Under the pieces are notes generated by a model that had not been told where the DNA came from, ran no database searches, and saw only the letters and a list, made by a program, of their open reading frames with translations. Made by a program: the position numbers and the translations under genes. Below are positions 59,386 to 64,000 of a DNA stretch of 64,000 bases, piece by piece. How positions within the stretch are numbered: position 1 is the stretch's first letter; every line of letters starts with the position of its first letter. The stretch spans positions 868,001-932,000 of the forward strand of contig NZ_CP069338.1 of the NCBI RefSeq assembly GCF_016859125.1, given 5' to 3'. Source of the DNA: Archangium violaceum (GTDB taxonomy: Bacteria > Myxococcota > Myxococcia > Myxococcales > Myxococcaceae).

Positions 59386-60642
59386 ATGAGATGGATCCGA
59401 TGCGCAGGACTGGGCTTCATCGCCGCGCTCTACGTGCTGGCGGGCCGCTGGGGCTTCCACCGACTGGCCTCCGCGAATCCCGAGCCGGACCCGTTCCTGG
59501 AGCTGCGGCTGTGGCTCGTCATGGGAGGGCTGGTGCTCGCCACCGTGGGGCTGGTCCACCGGGCCCACCGCGCGGCGAGGCCGGGCGAGACCCGGCTCGA
59601 TACCCGGCTCTCGACGGCGCTGCTGATGTTCCTCGGATACCTGTGCACCAGTGCGCTCTGGGCGCCCGACGCGGGCTTCGCCCTGGAGAAGCTCTACGAC
59701 CTCGTCCTGGTCGGAGTGATGAGCGTGGGCTTCGGGCTCGCCGCGCTCCGCCAGCCCGCGGAGCGTGTGCTGGACGCATTCTGGGGCGTGGTGGTCGCGG
59801 CCACGGCGATGCTGGCGCTCACCGGAATGAACCAACTGCTGGGCAGCGGTGGCGGCGCGCGGCTGGCGGTCCTGGGGGGAGGACCGAACGTCTTCGCCCG
59901 GCTCATGGGGATGCTCGCGCTCGGCTCCCTGTACTTCTGGGACCGGCGGGGGCGGACGTGGCTCTGGATTCCGCTGGCGGCCACCGGAGTGCTCCTCGCG
60001 CTGCTCACCGGCTCACGGGGTGGAACGGCCGCCATCATCGCGGGTGTCACCACGTTCCTCGTGGTGGGACGCATCCCGCTGCGCCGGCTCGTCCTCCTGT
60101 CGCTGCTCGCCACGGCCGCCGTCGTGGTGGCGACCACGCTCTCGCCCCTGGGCAAGGCGCTGAACCGCTCCATGGAGGAGCGCTTCCTCCGCCTGACGCT
60201 GAAGTACGAGGGAGGCAGTGACTCGGAGAGCAAGGTGTACCTCTCGGGGCGCGAGTCCCTGTATGCCGCCGCGTACGAGCTCGGGCTCGACAACCCGGTG
60301 GCGGGGGCCGGACTCGCGGCGTTTCCCGCGCTCGGGCTGGGGGTCTATCCCCACAACATCTTCCTCGAGGTGTTCTGCGAGGGCGGCGCGCTGGGCCTCG
60401 CCTTCCTCGGGTGGGTACTGCTCACCTTTCTCCTCTCGGCGTTCCGAGGGCGGCGCTGCCTCGATGGAGCGACCGTCGGCGCGGTGATGCTCGTGTTGCT
60501 CGGCAGCCAGTCCAGCGGCGACCTCTACGACAGCCGGGCCCTCTTCCTTCTGATGGTGATGTCCTCGTGCACCACGGCCCCGAGGACCGCGCCGGTTCCC
60601 TCCCCTCCCCTTGCCCAACCCGCCGTCCATGGAGCCACCTGA
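59386..60642 (+). CDS. O-antigen ligase/Wzy-type polymerase
   Basis: 418 residues, polytopic membrane protein with about ten hydrophobic helices. The large periplasmic loop holds the conserved RESLYAAAYELGLDNPVAGA and PHNIFLEVFCEGGALGLAF, the Wzy_C ligase/polymerase signature. It joins repeat units of a surface polysaccharide. The last 20 residues (TAPVPSPPLAQPAVHGAT) are polar and follow the helices. It starts 20 bp after the Wzc-like gene. Confidence 0.87.
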   Translation: MRWIRCAGLGFIAALYVLAGRWGFHRLASANPEPDPFLELRLWLVMGGLVLATVGLVHRAHRAARPGETRLDTRLSTALLMFLGYLCTSALWAPDAGFALEKLYDLVLVGVMSVGFGLAALRQPAERVLDAFWGVVVAATAMLALTGMNQLLGSGGGARLAVLGGGPNVFARLMGMLALGSLYFWDRRGRTWLWIPLAATGVLLALLTGSRGGTAAIIAGVTTFLVVGRIPLRRLVLLSLLATAAVVVATTLSPLGKALNRSMEERFLRLTLKYEGGSDSESKVYLSGRESLYAAAYELGLDNPVAGAGLAAFPALGLGVYPHNIFLEVFCEGGALGLAFLGWVLLTFLLSAFRGRRCLDGATVGAVMLVLLGSQSSGDLYDSRALFLLMVMSSCTTAPRTAPVPSPPLAQPAVHGAT

Positions 60643-60643
60643 G

Positions 60644-61861
60644 ATGAAGATCATCTACCTTCACCAGTATTTCACCACGCCCGCGATGCATGGCGGTACC
60701 CGGTCCTACGAGCTCGCCCGGCGCCTGGTGGGCATGGGACACGAGGTGCACATGGTGACCTCGGATACCGAGCCGACGCAGGACACGAAGGGATGGCGCG
60801 AGACGAACGAGAGCGGCATCCACGTGCACTGGCTCCCGGTGCCCTACTCCAACTCGATGACGTACGCGGACCGGATGCGCGCCTTCAGCCGCTTCGCCGT
60901 CAACTCCGCGCACCGGGCGATGAAGCTCTCGGGTGACGTGGTCTTCGCCACGAGCACGCCGCTGACCATCGCGGTCCCGGGCATCCTCGCCTCGCGCTGG
61001 AACAACAAACCCATGGTCTTCGAGGTGAGGGATCTCTGGCCCGCCATTCCCATCGCCGTCGGCGCCCTCAAGAGCCGCCCGGCGATCCTCGCCGCCCAGA
61101 TGCTCGAGCGGGCCGCCTACGCGGGAGCGGCGCACATCGTCGCGCTCTCGCCGGGCATGAAGGCCGGCGTGGAGGCGGCGGGCGTGTCCCCGGAGAAGAT
61201 CACCGTCATCCCGAACCTCTGCGATCCGGAACGCTTCCAGGTCCCGGCCTCGGCGGGCGAGGCCTTCCGGCGCAAGTACCCGTGGCTGGGGGAGAGGCCC
61301 ATGGTCCTGTACGCGGGCACCCTGGGCCTGGTGAACGGGGTCGACTACCTCGTCCGGATCGCCGCGGACATGCTGACACGCGACCCGGAGGTGCGCTTCG
61401 TCATCATGGGGCACGGACGGGAGGAGAAGGCCCTGCACGAGCTCGCCGAGCGGCTCGGCGTGCGCGACCGCAACCTCTTCTTCCTGCCTGGCGTGCCCAA
61501 GGCGGAGATTCCCGCGGTGCTCTCCGCCGCCAGCATCGCCACCTCCCTCTTCACCGACGTGCCGGGCATGCAGGACAACTCCGCCAACAAGTTCTTCGAC
61601 GCGCTCGCCGCGGGCCGGCCGCTCGCGCTCAACTACGGCGGCTGGCAGGCGGAGCTCCTCGAGCGGGAGCAGTTCGGCCTGTACCTGCCGCCCAAGGACG
61701 TCGCTGGCGCGAGCGCGTTGCTGGCGAGCAGGGTGCGCGACTCGCGGTGGCTCACCGAGGCGGGGGAGCGGGCGGGACGGCTCGGAAGGGAGCGATTCTC
61801 CGCGGACTCCGCGGCCCGCCGGCTCGCCGAGGTGCTGCAACGCGCGGTGGGCCGGGCGTGA
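60644..61861 (+). CDS. GT4-family glycosyltransferase, WbuB-like
   Basis: 405 residues, GT-B fold. N-terminal KIIYLHQYFTTPAMHGGTRS, VFEVRDLWPAIPIAVGAL, then nucleotide-sugar domain: VLYAGTLGLVNGVDYLVRIA, VIMGHGREEKALHELA, LFFLPGVPKAEIPAVLSAAS, and the ExxGxGLP-position equivalent NSANKFFDALAAGRPLA. Resembles WbuB-type transferases. ATG 60644 follows the previous stop by one base. Its own stop overlaps the flippase start (GTGA). Confidence 0.9.
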   Translation: MKIIYLHQYFTTPAMHGGTRSYELARRLVGMGHEVHMVTSDTEPTQDTKGWRETNESGIHVHWLPVPYSNSMTYADRMRAFSRFAVNSAHRAMKLSGDVVFATSTPLTIAVPGILASRWNNKPMVFEVRDLWPAIPIAVGALKSRPAILAAQMLERAAYAGAAHIVALSPGMKAGVEAAGVSPEKITVIPNLCDPERFQVPASAGEAFRRKYPWLGERPMVLYAGTLGLVNGVDYLVRIAADMLTRDPEVRFVIMGHGREEKALHELAERLGVRDRNLFFLPGVPKAEIPAVLSAASIATSLFTDVPGMQDNSANKFFDALAAGRPLALNYGGWQAELLEREQFGLYLPPKDVAGASALLASRVRDSRWLTEAGERAGRLGRERFSADSAARRLAEVLQRAVGRA

Positions 61862-63162
61862 CGCGGCGGTCGGTGGGGGGCAACTTCGCGTGGACGCTCT
61901 CGGCCGGGCTCGTGTACGCGCTCGCCCAATGGGGCGTGCTGGTGGCCTGCGCCCGGCTCGGCACCATGGAGCTGCTCGGCGAATTCGCCCTCGGCCTGGC
62001 CATCACCGCGCCGGTGATGCTCCTCGCGCGGATGAACCTGCGCACGCTCCAGGCCACCGACGCCCGGTGCGCCTACGGGTTCGAGCACTATCTCGGGCTG
62101 ATGGTGCTCAACGTGCTCGGAGGCGTGCTGCTGTGCTGTGCCATCGGGTGGGTGGTGGGGTATTCGGCGCGCTCCAGCCTCGTCATCACGCTGCTGGCGC
62201 TGGCCAAGGGGTTCGAGGCCCTCAGCGAGGTGTTCTACGGGGCCCTGCAGAAGGCCGAGCGGATGGGCCTCATCGCCCGCTCGATCATCGCCAAGAGCGC
62301 GCTCTCCGTGGTGCTCGTGGTGCTCGCGCTCCTGAGCACGAGGAGCGCGGCCGCCGCAGCCGCCGCGCTGGGGTTCGCCTGGGCCATCGTGCTCTTCCTG
62401 TTCGACACACACGCCTACCGGCGCGTGTTCGGTGGGGAGCGCCCCTGGAGCCTGCTGTGGCGGACGTCCTGGCGCGACCAGGGCGTGCGCCTGAAGAGCC
62501 TGCTGGGGCTCGCCTATGCGCTTGGAATCACCGCCCTGCTGAGCTCGCTGCGGCCCAACGTCCCCCGCTATATGTTGGAGGCGCACTTCGGCCAGGCCGA
62601 GCTGGGCATGTTCGCCGCGCTCGCCTACTTCACGGCATTGGGAGGCCGGGTGGTCCATGCGCTCGGGCAGGCGGTGAGCCCCCGGCTGGGGCGCTACCAC
62701 GCGGCGGGAGAGCAGCGCCGTTACGGCCGAGCGCTCGCGGGCTTCACGGGAGGGGCCGCGCTGGTGGGTGTCTGTGCCATCGCCGGTGCGGTGCTCTTCG
62801 GACAGTGGGCGCTGACGCTCTTCTATGGGGCCGCCTACGCACGAAACCTCGAGCTGTTCGTCTGGCTCATGGTGGCCGCCGCGCTGGAGTACGTCTGCGT
62901 GAGCCTGCAATTCGGGCTCACGGCGGCGCGGGAGTTGAAGGCACAGGCGCTCATGCTCACCGCCTCTGTCGTGGTGGTCGCGCTGGGGAGCGCGTGGTGG
63001 GTGCCCACCGTGGGGACCGTGGGTGCGGCGTGGGCCCTGGCGTTGGGCTGGCTCGTCGAGCTGGGCGCGAGCGCGTGGCTCTCCGTGCGTGCATGGAGGC
63101 GCCTGGGTCTCCAGGAGGTGGGGACGGCGCCACGAGGTGCCCCTGAGGCCGCGTCGAGGTGA
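61858..63162 (+). CDS. Polysaccharide flippase, Wzx/MATE-like
   Basis: 434 residues with about twelve hydrophobic helices; GTG start in the GTGA overlap with the glycosyltransferase. Typical of lipid-linked oligosaccharide exporters: N-terminal FAWTLSAGLVYALAQWGVLV, FYGALQKAERMGLIARSI, LRPNVPRYMLEAHFGQAELG. It would turn polysaccharide repeat units across the inner membrane. The last residues (TAPRGAPEAASR) are polar. Confidence 0.87.
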   Translation: MTRRSVGGNFAWTLSAGLVYALAQWGVLVACARLGTMELLGEFALGLAITAPVMLLARMNLRTLQATDARCAYGFEHYLGLMVLNVLGGVLLCCAIGWVVGYSARSSLVITLLALAKGFEALSEVFYGALQKAERMGLIARSIIAKSALSVVLVVLALLSTRSAAAAAAALGFAWAIVLFLFDTHAYRRVFGGERPWSLLWRTSWRDQGVRLKSLLGLAYALGITALLSSLRPNVPRYMLEAHFGQAELGMFAALAYFTALGGRVVHALGQAVSPRLGRYHAAGEQRRYGRALAGFTGGAALVGVCAIAGAVLFGQWALTLFYGAAYARNLELFVWLMVAAALEYVCVSLQFGLTAARELKAQALMLTASVVVVALGSAWWVPTVGTVGAAWALALGWLVELGASAWLSVRAWRRLGLQEVGTAPRGAPEAASR

Positions 63163-63326
63163 CGGGCCAGTGCTCGTACGCCAACACATGGCCAGTCCCC
63201 TGGGACGAGTGGTGGGCGCGCCAGGCAGCACCTACGATCCTGCTCGCTCCGAGCGCTCGGCGCTGCCGGGAGTCGCCGGTACCGGCCCCATCAGAAGGGC
63301 TTGGGTTGGGGCGAGGACGGGCGCAC

Positions 63327-64000
63327 ATGAAGATCTCGGTCATCGGTACGGGTTACGTGGGCCTCGTGGCAGGGGCCTGTTTCGCGGACTCGGGCAACGA
63401 CGTCGTCTGCGTGGACATCAACGCCGAGAAGATCGCGCGGCTGCGCGCGGGCGAGGTCCCCATCTACGAGCCGGGGTTGGAGGAGCTCATCGTGCGCAAC
63501 GTGCGCGAGGGGCGGCTCTCCTTCACCACGGACCTGGCGGGCACCGTGGGGGAAACCCAGGTGGTCTTCATCGCCGTGGGGACACCCGAGGGTGAGAGCG
63601 GAGACGCGGACCTGAGCTACGTCCTCGGCGCCGCGGAGGCGATCGGACGTGCCCTGCGCCAGTACACCGTCGTGGTGGACAAGAGCACCGTCCCGGTGGG
63701 CACGGCGGAGCGGGTCCGGCGCACCATCGCCGCGGTGACCCGGGTCGAGTTCGACGTGGTCTCCAACCCCGAGTTCCTCAAGGAAGGCGCGGCGATCGAG
63801 GACTTCACCAGGCCCGACCGGGTGGTCATCGGGACGGACAGCGAGCGGGCCCGCGCCATCATGGCCGACCTCCATGCCCCCTTCGTGCGCACGGGCAAGC
63901 CCCTGCTCTTCATGGATGCCGCCAGCGCGGAGCTGACGAAGTACGCGGCCAACGCGATGCTCGCGACCCGCATCTCCTTCATGAACGACATCGCCTGCCT
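63327..64000 (+). CDS. UDP-glucose 6-dehydrogenase, N-terminal part
   Basis: Cut by the right edge after about 224 codons. ATG 63327 starts KISVIGTGYVGLVAGACFAD with the NAD loop; VFIAVGTPEGESGDADLSYV, STVPVGTAERVR, NPEFLKEGAAIEDFTRPDR and KYAANAMLATRISFMNDIA are hallmarks of UDP-glucose dehydrogenase. Makes UDP-glucuronic acid for the polysaccharide. The catalytic Cys lies beyond the window. It is 164 bp after the flippase gene and probably has its own promoter or belongs to the same operon. Confidence 0.92.
   Translation, partial: MKISVIGTGYVGLVAGACFADSGNDVVCVDINAEKIARLRAGEVPIYEPGLEELIVRNVREGRLSFTTDLAGTVGETQVVFIAVGTPEGESGDADLSYVLGAAEAIGRALRQYTVVVDKSTVPVGTAERVRRTIAAVTRVEFDVVSNPEFLKEGAAIEDFTRPDRVVIGTDSERARAIMADLHAPFVRTGKPLLFMDAASAELTKYAANAMLATRISFMNDIAC

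Overview
The window is GC-rich DNA, about two thirds G+C in most genes, and looks like chromosome from a fruiting myxobacterium of the Cystobacter/Archangium type. The clues are a TPR-bearing Ser/Thr kinase paired with a sigma factor of the Myxococcales-specific type, many lipoproteins with low-complexity or short repeats, secreted polysaccharide hydrolases, and a large exopolysaccharide locus. This assignment is inference from gene content.

Layout. 1-3.3 kb: a truncated unknown gene, a metallophosphoesterase, a broken helicase gene and a secreted plant-type alpha-amylase with a starch-binding domain. 3.5-7.5 kb: kinase-sigma pair. 7.8-16.0 kb: an Opp/Dpp-type ABC importer (binding protein, two permeases, two ATPases) followed by a GH3 beta-glucosidase, which suggests oligosaccharide uptake and cytoplasmic hydrolysis. 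16.0-39.5 kb: an accessory region full of decay. It holds four clear and one doubtful remnants of IS91-family transposase C-termini, a broken IS4-type transposase, and fragments of helicase-unrelated genes (M24 peptidase, trypsin-like protease, thioesterase, GH114, FAD monooxygenase, PQQ sugar dehydrogenase). Intact cargo lies between them: a heme-motif lipoprotein, a small secreted protein, an alpha/beta hydrolase, a TetR/inositol-phosphatase-like/reductase set, and a pectin-related pair (GH43 arabinanase and PL11 rhamnogalacturonan lyase). A 26-bp tRNA-3'-end-like sequence occurs near both ends of this region.

39.5-51.2 kb: mostly single enzymes (PPOX flavoprotein, AlkZ-like winged-helix protein, two FAD monooxygenases, several GNAT acetyltransferases, RsgA, a CPT-like kinase, DUF3616), a TetR with a visible operator palindrome, two truncated tRNA genes, and two intact tRNAs (Gly-CCC, Ala-TGC) preceded by a 32-codon ORF and a strong terminator. 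51.6-55.8 kb: an NGLAF-repeat lipoprotein, an acetyltransferase, a serine hydrolase and a PAS histidine kinase. 56.0-64.0 kb: a compact capsule/exopolysaccharide operon: Wza-like export lipoprotein, Wzc-like co-polymerase, Wzy/ligase, GT4 glycosyltransferase, flippase and UDP-glucose dehydrogenase (cut by the window end). Start/stop overlaps tie several of these genes together.

The main points worth a second look are the kinase-sigma pair, the degenerate mobile region and its tRNA-like ends, the 60-bp inverted repeat around one IS91 remnant, the 27-bp-phased CCCGGGTAGAA array, the Wzc-like protein lacking the Walker A lysine, and the inositol-phosphatase-like protein lacking metal ligands.
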